From assembly GCA_964589785.1 (NCBI GenBank), contig CAZPUQ010000007.1:1-64000 (forward strand): 64,000 bases of DNA, read 5' to 3'. Each line of letters begins with the position of its first letter. Position 1 is the stretch's first letter. Under the pieces are notes generated by a model, which was given only the letters and a program-made list of their open reading frames with translations, was not told the DNA's origin and made no database searches. Below, in pieces: positions 1-7,838 of this stretch. This DNA comes from JAGVSR01 sp964589785. Lineage in GTDB: Bacteria > Pseudomonadota > Alphaproteobacteria > Rhizobiales > Hyphomicrobiaceae. Position numbers and translations under genes: made by a program.

Positions 1-2
1 CG

Positions 3-1172
3 GGAGGCAATGCCAGGACGTTTCAGCAGCGTTTTTCCGTCGCCTATGATTTCTCGGTTTCATTCACCCGCGACGTTTTTTGCGGCGAGAACAGAACGCT
101 GTTCGACGCAATAACGGGCGGCGATCCTGGCGGCGAACACTTGTTGGCCATTATTGTCGACGACGGCGTCGAGCGGGAAATGCCGGACCTGAAGCGCCGG
201 ATCGCCGGATATGTCCAGGCGTGGCCGAGCCTCAAGCTCGCCGGACCGGTCCGGACCATTGTCGGCGGCGAGATGGCGAAGAACGACCCCGAGCTCGTTC
301 TCGATCTCCAGCGGCACTTCGTCGAATGCGGACTGGACCGGCATTCCTATGTCGTCTGCGTCGGCGGCGGCGCCGTGCTCGACCTCGTCGGCTTTGCCGC
401 GGCGACCACCCACCGCGGCATCCGCCATGTTCGCATCCCGACGACGGTCCTGGCCCAGAACGACTCCGGCGTCGGTGTCAAGAACGGCATCAACGCCTTC
501 GGCATGAAGAACATGCTCGGCACCTTCGTGCCGCCGCATGCCGTCATCAACGATTCCGCGTTCATCGATATCCTGCCGGGGCGGGACAAGCGCGCGGGAA
601 TGGCGGAGGCGGTGAAGGTCGCGCTCATTCGCGACCGGGCTTTCTTCGAATGGCTGGAGGAGAAGGCCGAGGCGCTTGCGCTCTTTGCCTCCGAGCCGCT
701 TGAGAAGCTGATCCGCCATTGCGCGCTGCTCCACATGCGCCAGATCGCCCACGGCGGCGACCCGTTCGAGCGCGGCAGCGTCCGGCCGCTCGATTTCGGG
801 CACTGGGCCGCCCACAAGCTCGAGGTCCTGTCGAACTACGAGCTGCGGCACGGCGAGGCGGTCGCGATCGGCATCGCGCTCGATACGCGCTACTCGGTCT
901 ACGCCGGGCTGCTGCCTGCCGGAGAGGATCTGCGCGTCTGCCGTCTCCTGAAGAGGCTCGGGTTCACGCTGTGGCACGAAGCCTGCGACCGGCGCGGGGC
1001 AGACGGCCGGCGCCTCCTGCTCAACGGGCTCGAGGAGTTCCGCGAGCATCTCGGCGGCGACCTCACCGTCACGCTGCTCGCCGAGCTCGGCACCGGCGTC
1101 GAGGTCCATAGCATGGAGCCCGAGCTCATCGGCCGGGCCCTCGACTGGCTCCGCTTGGAGGCCGCCGCCTGA
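3..1172 (+). CDS. eboD: EboD, 3-dehydroquinate synthase-like protein (5' end outside window)
   Basis: The reading frame is open from the first bases of the window to the TGA at 1170, and residues before the first in-frame TTG (141) already look like the family N-terminus (QRFSVAYDFSVSFTRDVF), so the gene begins upstream and 389 codons are visible. It belongs to the sugar-phosphate cyclase/3-dehydroquinate synthase fold: a VGGGAVLDLVGFAA nucleotide-binding loop, PTTVLAQNDSGVGVKNG, MAEAVKVALI and HGEAVAIGIALD carry the NAD and metal-ligand positions. The closest named relative by context is EboD of the ebo cluster; its true substrate is unknown, and a housekeeping aroB role is unlikely because eboE, eboC, eboA and eboB follow. 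The stop overlaps the eboE ATG (TGATG). Confidence 0.88.
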   Translation, partial: GGNARTFQQRFSVAYDFSVSFTRDVFCGENRTLFDAITGGDPGGEHLLAIIVDDGVEREMPDLKRRIAGYVQAWPSLKLAGPVRTIVGGEMAKNDPELVLDLQRHFVECGLDRHSYVVCVGGGAVLDLVGFAAATTHRGIRHVRIPTTVLAQNDSGVGVKNGINAFGMKNMLGTFVPPHAVINDSAFIDILPGRDKRAGMAEAVKVALIRDRAFFEWLEEKAEALALFASEPLEKLIRHCALLHMRQIAHGGDPFERGSVRPLDFGHWAAHKLEVLSNYELRHGEAVAIGIALDTRYSVYAGLLPAGEDLRVCRLLKRLGFTLWHEACDRRGADGRRLLLNGLEEFREHLGGDLTVTLLAELGTGVEVHSMEPELIGRALDWLRLEAAA

Positions 1173-2371
1173 TGCAGCTCGCCCTTCCCGGTGCGCCCCA
1201 CCTGACCTACTGCACCAACATCCACGCCGGCGAGAGCCTGGCCGAGATCGAGGGGGCGCTCGCAGAGCATCTGCCGCGCGTCAAGCGAGAGGTGTCGCCG
1301 GACCGGCCGATGGGCGTCGGGCTTCGTCTGTCGGCCGTGGCGGCCCGCGCGCTGTCGGACGCCGCCGCGCGCGACCGCTTCAAGCGGTTCCTCGCCGACG
1401 GCGGCTTCTACGTCTTCACCGTCAATGCGTTTCCCTACGGCAGCTTCCACGGCGTGCGGATCAAGGAGCAGGTCTACGAGCCCGACTGGCTCTCGGCGGA
1501 GCGGCTGCGCTTCACCAACGAGGTCGCCGATATTCTGGCGGACATTGCGCCGGATGATCTGACGGCGAGCATCAGCACGGTGCCCGGCGCTTTCCGGTCC
1601 AAGGTCACGACGGCGGCCGATGTCGAGAAGATGGCCGAGGGCTTCGTGCGGGCCGCCGCCCACCTCGACGGCATCTTCCGCCGCAGCGGCCGCACCCTCA
1701 TGCTCGCCATCGAGCCCGAGCCCGCCTGCTTCCTCGAGACGACGGCCGAGGCCGTGCGCTTCTTTCAGGAGCACTTGTTCTCCTCAGCCGCGTGCGCTCT
1801 CTTCGCGCGCCTCACCGATACCCCTATCGCTCATGCCGAGGCCGCGCTGCGCCGCCACATCGGCCTGTGCTTCGACGTATGCCATTCGGCGGTCGCCTTC
1901 GAGGACATCGCGCCGACGCTCGCCGCCGTGCGCCGCGCGGGCATCCTCGTCGCCAAGGTCCAGCTCAGCTCTGCCTTGCGCGCGACCGGCGAGCCCGCAC
2001 GCCTCGAGCGCCTGCTCGGGTGCTTCGACGATGGCATCTACCTGCACCAGACCGTCGCGCGCCGCGGCGGCGTCCTGACGCGCCACACCGACCTTCCCGC
2101 CGCTTTCGCTGCCGCGCGGCGCGGCGACGGCAGCAGCGAATGGCGTGTCCACTGCCATGTGCCGGTGTTCCTCGACCGTTTCGATGCCCTCAGCTCCACG
2201 CAGCCGACCCTGCGCGAGGTGCTCGCGCTCTGCCGCACGCAGGCGGTCTCCCCGCATCTCGAGGTGGAAACCTATACATGGAGCGTGCTTCCCCCATCGC
2301 TCAGATCGCCGGAGGTCGTTGGCGACATCGTGCGGGAGCTGCAATGGGTGCGCACGGAGCTCGGCGCGTGA
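1172..2371 (+). CDS. eboE: EboE, xylose-isomerase-like TIM-barrel protein of the ebo cluster
   Basis: A 399-residue cytoplasmic protein without signal peptide. The opening (HLTYCTNIHAGESLAEIE), the acidic strand ends (LAIEPEPACFLETT, LCFDVCHSAVAFED) and the end segment (HLEVETYTWSVLP) fit the sugar-phosphate isomerase/AP-endonuclease-like barrel annotated as EboE, a metabolite-traffic protein. The ATG overlaps the eboD stop by one base and the stop overlaps the GTG of eboC (GTGA), so the three genes are translationally coupled. The substrate is not known; the family assignment rests on the sequence pattern plus neighbours. Confidence 0.88.
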   Translation: MQLALPGAPHLTYCTNIHAGESLAEIEGALAEHLPRVKREVSPDRPMGVGLRLSAVAARALSDAAARDRFKRFLADGGFYVFTVNAFPYGSFHGVRIKEQVYEPDWLSAERLRFTNEVADILADIAPDDLTASISTVPGAFRSKVTTAADVEKMAEGFVRAAAHLDGIFRRSGRTLMLAIEPEPACFLETTAEAVRFFQEHLFSSAACALFARLTDTPIAHAEAALRRHIGLCFDVCHSAVAFEDIAPTLAAVRRAGILVAKVQLSSALRATGEPARLERLLGCFDDGIYLHQTVARRGGVLTRHTDLPAAFAAARRGDGSSEWRVHCHVPVFLDRFDALSSTQPTLREVLALCRTQAVSPHLEVETYTWSVLPPSLRSPEVVGDIVRELQWVRTELGA

Positions 2372-3231
2372 CGACGCTCGAAGCGCTCCTGCGTCTCGCA
2401 CGCGTGTCGAACCTGCCGACCGTGTGGAGCAACGTGCTGGCCGCCTCGGTCCTTGCCGCTCCCGGCCCGGCCGACGGCATGGCGCCGGCGCACCTCGCCG
2501 TCGTGCTGGTGGCCATGTCGGCGATGTACACGGGCGGCATGGTACTGAACGACGCCTTCGACCGCGAGATCGACGCGCGCGAGCGCCCCGAGCGTCCGCT
2601 GCCCTCTGGTGCCATCGCGTCGGCGACGGCGTGGGCCATCGGCGGCGGCCTCCTCGCGGTGGGTGTCGCGCTGCTCGCGTCGTTCGGCCTGCCGAGCGCC
2701 CTAGCCGGCCTGGCGCTGGCATCGGCCATCGTGCTCTACGACGCCTGGCACAAGGGCAATCCCGTTTCACCGCTGATCATGGGCACCTGCCGCGCGCTGG
2801 TCTACGTCGGCACCGCGCTCGCCGCCGGCGCGACCCTGAACGCGACGATCCTCGGCGCGGCGCTGGCGCTGCTTCTCTACATCGCGGGTCTGACGCGGGC
2901 GGCGAAGGGCGGCGCGTTCCAGTCGCTGGCAACATCCTGGCCTGTCCTCCTGCTTCTGCTGCCGCTCGTCACAGCGCTGGCCGGCGGCGCGGCGACCGCG
3001 CTCGCCATCCTGCTTGCGGCTGTTGCGGCGTTGGCGCTCGGATGGGCGGTAAGGGGGCTGCGGCCCGGGGACGGTCCCGACCGGGAACGCGCCATCGGCC
3101 TGTTGATCGCGGCGATTGCCCTCCTGGACGCCGTTGTCGCGGCGGCACACGGCAGCCCGGCCGTGGCGCTGGTCTGCGTCGCACTGTTTGCGGCGACGCT
3201 GGCTCTGCAGCGCGTCGTCGCCGGGACCTGA
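2368..3231 (+). CDS. eboC: EboC, UbiA-family membrane prenyltransferase-like protein
   Basis: About 287 residues with eight or so hydrophobic segments. The first UbiA aspartate motif is clear (NDAFDREIDARERPERPLPS) and the second cytoplasmic loop follows LYDAWHKGNP, as in the UbiA superfamily that transfers prenyl chains in the inner membrane. The GTG at 2368 overlaps the eboE stop by four bases; an ATG at 2344 would add eight residues, and I prefer the coupled GTG. In ebo clusters this is EboC; acceptor and prenyl donor are unknown. A role in menaquinone, heme or bacteriochlorophyll synthesis is less likely because no such genes are adjacent. Confidence 0.87.
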   Translation: MTTLEALLRLARVSNLPTVWSNVLAASVLAAPGPADGMAPAHLAVVLVAMSAMYTGGMVLNDAFDREIDARERPERPLPSGAIASATAWAIGGGLLAVGVALLASFGLPSALAGLALASAIVLYDAWHKGNPVSPLIMGTCRALVYVGTALAAGATLNATILGAALALLLYIAGLTRAAKGGAFQSLATSWPVLLLLLPLVTALAGGAATALAILLAAVAALALGWAVRGLRPGDGPDRERAIGLLIAAIALLDAVVAAAHGSPAVALVCVALFAATLALQRVVAGT

Positions 3232-3248
3232 AGGGAGCACAGCCCGCA

Positions 3249-4136
3249 ATGTCTTCGACCGAACCGACGGCCACGATCGTCGCGAAGCGCAGGAACCTCC
3301 TTTCAGGATGGCTTGCGCCGCGGCTCTCCGCGGAGGCGCGCACGTGGCTCGAGCAGCAGGTGGCACAGATCGAGGCGGGCGAGCGCCCGTTCCAGCTCGG
3401 TGTCGCGATCGGGCTCGCGCCGCGCAAGGTCGGCAAGGCGGACCTCGATCTCACCGCGGGCGAGCAGGCGGCCGGACGGGAGGCCCGCCCCGGTCTCGAC
3501 ACGACGGGCTGGAGCGTCGACCAGGCCGCGCGCATTCTGCTCGCGCTGGCGAGCTTCCGCGACGACGGCGCCGCCTTCGCGGCCGGCCTCGACCGGATTC
3601 TGTCGACGGCCGAGATCGGCGAGCAGATCGCACTGCTGAGGGGCCTGCCGCTCTATCCCGTCCCGGAGCTGTTGCTGCCGCGCGCGGCGGAAGGCATCCG
3701 CTCGGCCATGCAGCCGATCTTCGAGGCCGTCGCGCACCGTAACCCCTATCCGCGCGAGTTCTTCAGCGACGCGCAGTGGAACCAGATGGTCGTGAAGGCG
3801 CTCTTCATTGGCAGCCGCCTCGCGCCGATCCAAGGCATCGATCAGCGCCGCAATCCCGATCTGGCACGCATGCTCGTCGATTACGCCGCCGAGCGCCGTG
3901 CCGCCGGCCGCACCATCTCGCCGGAGCTGTGGCGCTGCGTAGGCCCCTTCGTCGGCGAGGCGGAGATCGCCATGCTCGCGGCGATCCTTCGCGAGGGCGG
4001 GGATGCCGAGCGGGCCGGCGCCGCGCTGGCCCTCGCCGAATGTCCGCTGCCGTCCGCGACCGCCGCACTCAGCGCGGCCCCCGATCTCGCCGCCGCCGTC
4101 CGCGACCGCCGCCTTACCTGGGACAGCGTCGCCTGA
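3249..4136 (+). CDS. eboA: EboA domain protein
   Basis: A 295-residue soluble, mostly helical protein with no catalytic motif I can recognise. The segments NPYPREFFSDAQWNQMVVKA and FIGSRLAPIQGIDQRRNPDL are typical of EboA-domain proteins, which occur only in ebo clusters as far as I know. A GGGAG Shine-Dalgarno lies about 11 bases before the ATG; the gap from eboC is 17 bases. Its biochemical role is undefined. The call depends on the family pattern and on its place between eboC and eboB. Confidence 0.85.
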   Translation: MSSTEPTATIVAKRRNLLSGWLAPRLSAEARTWLEQQVAQIEAGERPFQLGVAIGLAPRKVGKADLDLTAGEQAAGREARPGLDTTGWSVDQAARILLALASFRDDGAAFAAGLDRILSTAEIGEQIALLRGLPLYPVPELLLPRAAEGIRSAMQPIFEAVAHRNPYPREFFSDAQWNQMVVKALFIGSRLAPIQGIDQRRNPDLARMLVDYAAERRAAGRTISPELWRCVGPFVGEAEIAMLAAILREGGDAERAGAALALAECPLPSATAALSAAPDLAAAVRDRRLTWDSVA

Positions 4137-4183
4137 CGCGCGCACCTCAAGACCTCTCGCACCGCAGGACTGGGAGCCAAGCC

Positions 4184-5086
4184 ATGTACATCGATCCGCA
4201 CGCCCACATGATCTCGCGCACGACCGACGACTACGAGGCCATGGCGAAGGCCGGCGTGGTGGCCGTGATCGAGCCCGCATTCTGGATCGGCCAGGCGCGA
4301 ACGAACGTCGGCAGCTACGCCGACTACCTCTCCCACATCCTGGGCTTCGAGCGCTTCCGCGCCGGCCAGTTCGGCGTGCGCCACTACTGCTGCATCGGGC
4401 TCAATTCCAAGGAGGCGAACAACGAGTCCCTTGCCGAGGCCGTGATGGAGATCCTGTCTGCTTTCGCTACCAAGGAAGGCGTCGTCGCCATCGGCGAGAT
4501 CGGCTACGACGAGCAGACGGCGCTCGAGGACAAATACTTCCGCCTGCAGCTCGACCTCGCGCGCGAGATCGACCTGCCGGTCATGATCCACACGCCGCAT
4601 CGGGACAAGAAGCGCGGGGCGTCGCGCTCCATGGACGTGATCCTGGAGCACAAGCTCGACCCGTCGCGCGTCGTCATCGATCACGTCAACGAGGAGACGA
4701 TCGCGGAGGTGAAGGATCGAGGCTTCTGGGCCGCCTTCTCGATCTACCCGCACTCCAAGATGACGCCGGAGCGCATGGCCTCACTCGTCCGGACCTACGG
4801 GCCGGATCGCCTCATCGTCGACTCGGCGTGCGACTGGGGCGTGTCCGATCCGCTTTCCGTGCCCAAGACCGCGAAGCTCATGGCGGAGCAGGGGGTGCCG
4901 GAGGACGCCATCCGGCTGGTAACGTATGCCAATGCGCTCGCGGTCTACGGCAAGAGCGGGCAGATGGCGGAAGCGGACTGGCTGTCGCCGCCGGCGATCG
5001 ACCAGAGGACCCTCTACCAGGGCAACACCGTCCTGCGCGGCGGCCAGGCGCCGCGTGTAGCGAAAGCCGATCCCGACGTGGTGTGA
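4184..5086 (+). CDS. eboB: EboB, TatD-like metal-dependent hydrolase
   Basis: A 300-residue amidohydrolase-fold protein. The N-terminal metal motif DPHAH, the central GEIGYDE (bridging Glu), MIHTPH and VIDHVNEET histidines and a late IVDSACDWG aspartate match TatD-type metallohydrolases. Within ebo clusters this member is EboB and is not the DNase TatD; substrate unknown. A GGGAG ribosome site precedes the ATG. It is the last + strand gene of the cluster; eboF, present in some clusters, is not downstream and could only lie before the window. Confidence 0.86.
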   Translation: MYIDPHAHMISRTTDDYEAMAKAGVVAVIEPAFWIGQARTNVGSYADYLSHILGFERFRAGQFGVRHYCCIGLNSKEANNESLAEAVMEILSAFATKEGVVAIGEIGYDEQTALEDKYFRLQLDLAREIDLPVMIHTPHRDKKRGASRSMDVILEHKLDPSRVVIDHVNEETIAEVKDRGFWAAFSIYPHSKMTPERMASLVRTYGPDRLIVDSACDWGVSDPLSVPKTAKLMAEQGVPEDAIRLVTYANALAVYGKSGQMAEADWLSPPAIDQRTLYQGNTVLRGGQAPRVAKADPDVV

Positions 5087-5098
5087 GAAAGGGCCATA

Positions 5099-5132
5099 CG
5101 CCGCCGGACGAGGAGGTCCCCGCCCGGCGGCG
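5099..5132. terminator. GC-rich inverted repeat between convergent eboB and porin
   Basis: CGCCGCCGG (5099-5107) and CCGGCGGCG (5124-5132) are exact complements separated by 16 bases, placed in the 50-base gap between two convergent stops. No T-run follows on either strand, so a bidirectional terminator is only probable. Confidence 0.45.
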
Positions 5133-5136
5133 GCGC

Positions 5137-6498
5137 TCAGAAGTTGATCAGCGCTCCGAGGCTCACGAAGTCGGCGTCCTCAAGATCGGTCACGAGCGGG
5201 CTCAGCGAGGCACCGCTGACGTCGGCATCGTAGTGCTCATACTTGAGATAGATGATCATCGCGGCCGCATCGATCTCCTGGGCGATGGTGCCGCCGTAGC
5301 GCCGGAACGTGCTGTCCTCGACGCCGAGGCCGAGCGCATTCGGGCCCACCTGATCCAGGTACTCGGCATAGTCGCCGTAGATGATCGTCGCGCCCAGCGG
5401 AGCCCACTTCCGGCGGATGCCGGCCTTCACGTACCAGTGGTCGCTGTCGGGCGGCGTCACCGTCACGGCCGGCGTGCCGACGACGACCGTCGTGTCGTCG
5501 TTGTTCTCATGGCCATAGGCCGCGTGGACGAAGAGGCCGGTGGCGAGGTGCTGAAGGTACCCGCCTGCCTGGAAGAACTTGCTGTCCTTGTGGCTGCCGG
5601 CAGGCAGGGGGCCGGTGACGTTCTCGACGGTGAACTCCGAATAGCCGACGCCGAGCGCCAGCTTGAAGCCGGAGAACTCATGGGCGTAGCGCAGGCCGAC
5701 CTCCCAGAAGTCATCCTCGCCCCAGCTCACCGAGGCGGTGAAGCCGGCGAACGCCGGGGTATCGTAGCGCACGCCGTTGAGCACGATGCCGTTGCAGTCG
5801 CCGCCGAGCGGCGAGGACTGGGCATAGCAGAAGGCGAGCTGCCCCCAGGTCAGACCGGACGGGTTGAGGTCGCCCTCGGTCCGGATGATGAACTGCGGAA
5901 AGCCGGCCAGCAGCGTGTAGCTGTCGATGATCTGCGTGCCGGACTGGTCGGTGCCCATGGCCGCGCTCTTGGCGGCATGCACCATGCGCCCGACGCTGAC
6001 CTTGCCGTAATCCTTGCTCTGAATGTACCAGTGCGCCACCTGCGTGTTGGGGCCGCGGTTCAGGTTCGGATTGTTCTGGTCCATGCCGACGCCCTCGGCC
6101 CGGCCGAACGGATCGTCGCTGAGATTCTGGATTCGGATCAGGAAGCCGGCCGACCAGCCGGGCGAGATCTCGGCCTGACCGCCGAAGCGAATGTTGGTGG
6201 CCTGCGTGGGACCGAGGCCGTGCAGGTAGGCGTTGCTCTCTTTGCCGTCGTCCCACCACGTGATCTCCTGGGCGATGTAGCCCGAGATGGTCAGAGCCAC
6301 CTTGCGGTTGCCCTTGCGGGCAGCCGTTGCCTCGAGCTCGGCAATGCGCTCTTCGAGGTCTGCGCAGCAGTCCCCGCCGAGATCGGCCGCTTGCGCTGGC
6401 GCCATTGGCACCGATGCCGCCAGCACGACCGCGGCCAGCCCGGCCACTGCTCCCCCGAGCTGGCGCACCGGTCCCGTCTGAAGACCTTTCTTCGGCAT
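5137..6498 (-). CDS. Outer-membrane porin of the alphaproteobacterial Porin_2 type
   Basis: A 453-residue precursor starting MPKKGLQTG, with a hydrophobic signal segment ending in PMAPAQA, then a mature start ADLGGDCCADLEERIAELEA. The paired cysteines and short coiled coil before repeated beta strands are typical of rhizobial porins; the last residue is Phe (GALINF), as required for BAM-dependent insertion. The start at 6498 is chosen because it gives a complete signal peptide and has a purine-rich GAGAGG before it; an upstream ATG at 6588 would add a basic 30-residue tail. It forms a trimeric diffusion channel; specificity cannot be read. Upstream 6499-6722 holds no other gene. Confidence 0.88.
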   Translation of the reverse strand: MPKKGLQTGPVRQLGGAVAGLAAVVLAASVPMAPAQAADLGGDCCADLEERIAELEATAARKGNRKVALTISGYIAQEITWWDDGKESNAYLHGLGPTQATNIRFGGQAEISPGWSAGFLIRIQNLSDDPFGRAEGVGMDQNNPNLNRGPNTQVAHWYIQSKDYGKVSVGRMVHAAKSAAMGTDQSGTQIIDSYTLLAGFPQFIIRTEGDLNPSGLTWGQLAFCYAQSSPLGGDCNGIVLNGVRYDTPAFAGFTASVSWGEDDFWEVGLRYAHEFSGFKLALGVGYSEFTVENVTGPLPAGSHKDSKFFQAGGYLQHLATGLFVHAAYGHENNDDTTVVVGTPAVTVTPPDSDHWYVKAGIRRKWAPLGATIIYGDYAEYLDQVGPNALGLGVEDSTFRRYGGTIAQEIDAAAMIIYLKYEHYDADVSGASLSPLVTDLEDADFVSLGALINF

Positions 6499-6722
6499 CC
6501 TCTCGTCCCCCGTGTGGCGTCCGGGTGTCGCCCGGGCCGCTCCTCTCCGTCGTCGCGGCAACCGCGCTCTGACTGCTTGATTCAGCAAGCGGAACCAGTG
6601 CTAATCTGCGTCGAATCTCTTAGGAAGTGTAACTGATCATCTAAGGTTGCTGCACGTCAGTGTTGGCCGATCTGTGCCTTTCGTTGCGGCCGGGCCACAC
6701 GTAAAATGAGACGGTGCGGCGC

Positions 6723-6962
6723 CTATTCGCCGAGGCCTTCATGGATCCTGCGCGCCAGCCACCGGGCCGGCAGGAGGCCGAGCCCGGCGCCGATGAGCGC
6801 AGCGGCGAAGAGGCCGTTCATGCCGAAGGGCGCCATCGCCGGAATGGCGAGCGCGACGAAGACGGCGTTGATCGCCAGCCCCGGCCCCATGAGGGCGTAG
6901 CAGAAGAGGGAGAGCCAGAGCGGGACGGCATTCTTGTCCTCGGCGTTGGTGTCGCCGCCCAT
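6723..6962 (-). CDS. Small two-helix membrane protein at the end of the nor operon
   Basis: A 79-residue protein with two strongly hydrophobic segments (around residues 14-38 and 44-65) and a charged tail. An AAGGAG site overlapping the norF stop lies just before its ATG, so it is the seventh gene of the nor operon. It is not one of the canonical NorCBQDEF products; I do not recognise a family. Small hydrophobic subunits are common in heme-copper oxidase operons, so a role in assembly or stability of the NO reductase is an inference only. Confidence 0.72.
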   Translation of the reverse strand: MGGDTNAEDKNAVPLWLSLFCYALMGPGLAINAVFVALAIPAMAPFGMNGLFAAALIGAGLGLLPARWLARRIHEGLGE

Positions 6963-6965
6963 GCC

Positions 6966-7235
6966 TCACTCCTTGATACCCATGAGATAGACGGTGAAGG
7001 CGATCGCGAGAAAAACGGCGAGCGCCGCATCGAACAGGCGTGTCCAGAACGGCGACTGGTTGAGCCGCAGATAGCGCCCCAGGATCGTCCTGGCCTTGAG
7101 CCCGGACAGCGCAAGAACGCCGCCGGCGATGCCGATCCGCGTCGCGTCGGTGAGCTCCATCAGCGTCAGCACGACTGTGGCCGCGCTCAGCGCCACGAGC
7201 GTTGCCCATGCTTCGACGAGAACCCGGGCGTTCAT
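6966..7235 (-). CDS. norF: NorF-like protein (cytochrome oxidase subunit IV family)
   Basis: An 89-residue protein with three hydrophobic helices. The arrangement WATLVALSAATVVL, then a GLKARTILGRYLRL loop, then LAVFLAIAFTVYL matches the short NorF/caa3 subunit IV family. It follows norE by a few bases on the same strand. In Paracoccus-type operons NorF supports full NO reductase activity without being part of the catalytic core. Identity rests on size, topology and position. Confidence 0.78.
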   Translation of the reverse strand: MNARVLVEAWATLVALSAATVVLTLMELTDATRIGIAGGVLALSGLKARTILGRYLRLNQSPFWTRLFDAALAVFLAIAFTVYLMGIKE

Positions 7236-7241
7236 GCCGCA

Positions 7242-7838
7242 TCACCTCAGAAGATAGATAACTGGAAAGAGGAGCACCCAGACGAGATCCACCATGTGCC
7301 AGAAGGAGACCGCAACCTCCATGTTGCGTACGCTGTCGGCCCACGCCACGAGAGCGAGGATCACAATGCCGGCCACGACGTGCAGGGCGTGGAATCCGGT
7401 GGTCAGGTAGTAGAAGGTGAAGAAAGGGCTCGTTTCAATGCCGATTCCGAGCGCCGCCTTCTGCGCATACTCGAAGCTCTTGACGATCAGGAACACGATG
7501 CCGAGCACGCCGGCCGCCAGCAGCCAGCGACGCGCGAGCGGCCGATTTTCGCGCTCCCGATGGACGACAGCGAGCCCCGCGCACAGGCCGCTCGTGACGA
7601 GCACCATCGTGTTCACCGCGCCGGCTGTCTGGTCGACGAGCGCCTGATCGGCGCTGAAGCCGGCCGGATCGCCCGCCCGCACGGCCAGGAACGCCAGCAG
7701 GGCGCCGCCGAAGACCAAGAGCTCGCTGATGATGAGCACCCACATCATGAGGTCGCCGGGCAGCTCGCCGAAAACGCCGAGGTTGTCCTGCCGCCACTCC
7801 TGCCGCGAGGGGGGCTCCTGCCGGTTGCGATCGCTCAT
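7242..7838 (-). CDS. norE: NorE, cytochrome c oxidase subunit III-like protein
   Basis: A 198-residue integral membrane protein with five predicted helices. FGELPGDLMMWVLIISELL near the N-terminus, FYYLTTGFHALHVVAG and SFWHMVDLVWVLLFPVIYL near the C-terminus are typical of the subunit III family. In nor operons this paralogue is NorE, an accessory to NO reductase assembly or activity. Its ATG overlaps the norD stop by four bases. Confidence 0.88.
   Translation of the reverse strand: MSDRNRQEPPSRQEWRQDNLGVFGELPGDLMMWVLIISELLVFGGALLAFLAVRAGDPAGFSADQALVDQTAGAVNTMVLVTSGLCAGLAVVHRERENRPLARRWLLAAGVLGIVFLIVKSFEYAQKAALGIGIETSPFFTFYYLTTGFHALHVVAGIVILALVAWADSVRNMEVAVSFWHMVDLVWVLLFPVIYLLR

Noticed and set aside
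60..1109. 349-codon open frame on the - strand
   Set aside because: Antisense to eboD; no recognisable fold, signal or ribosome site.
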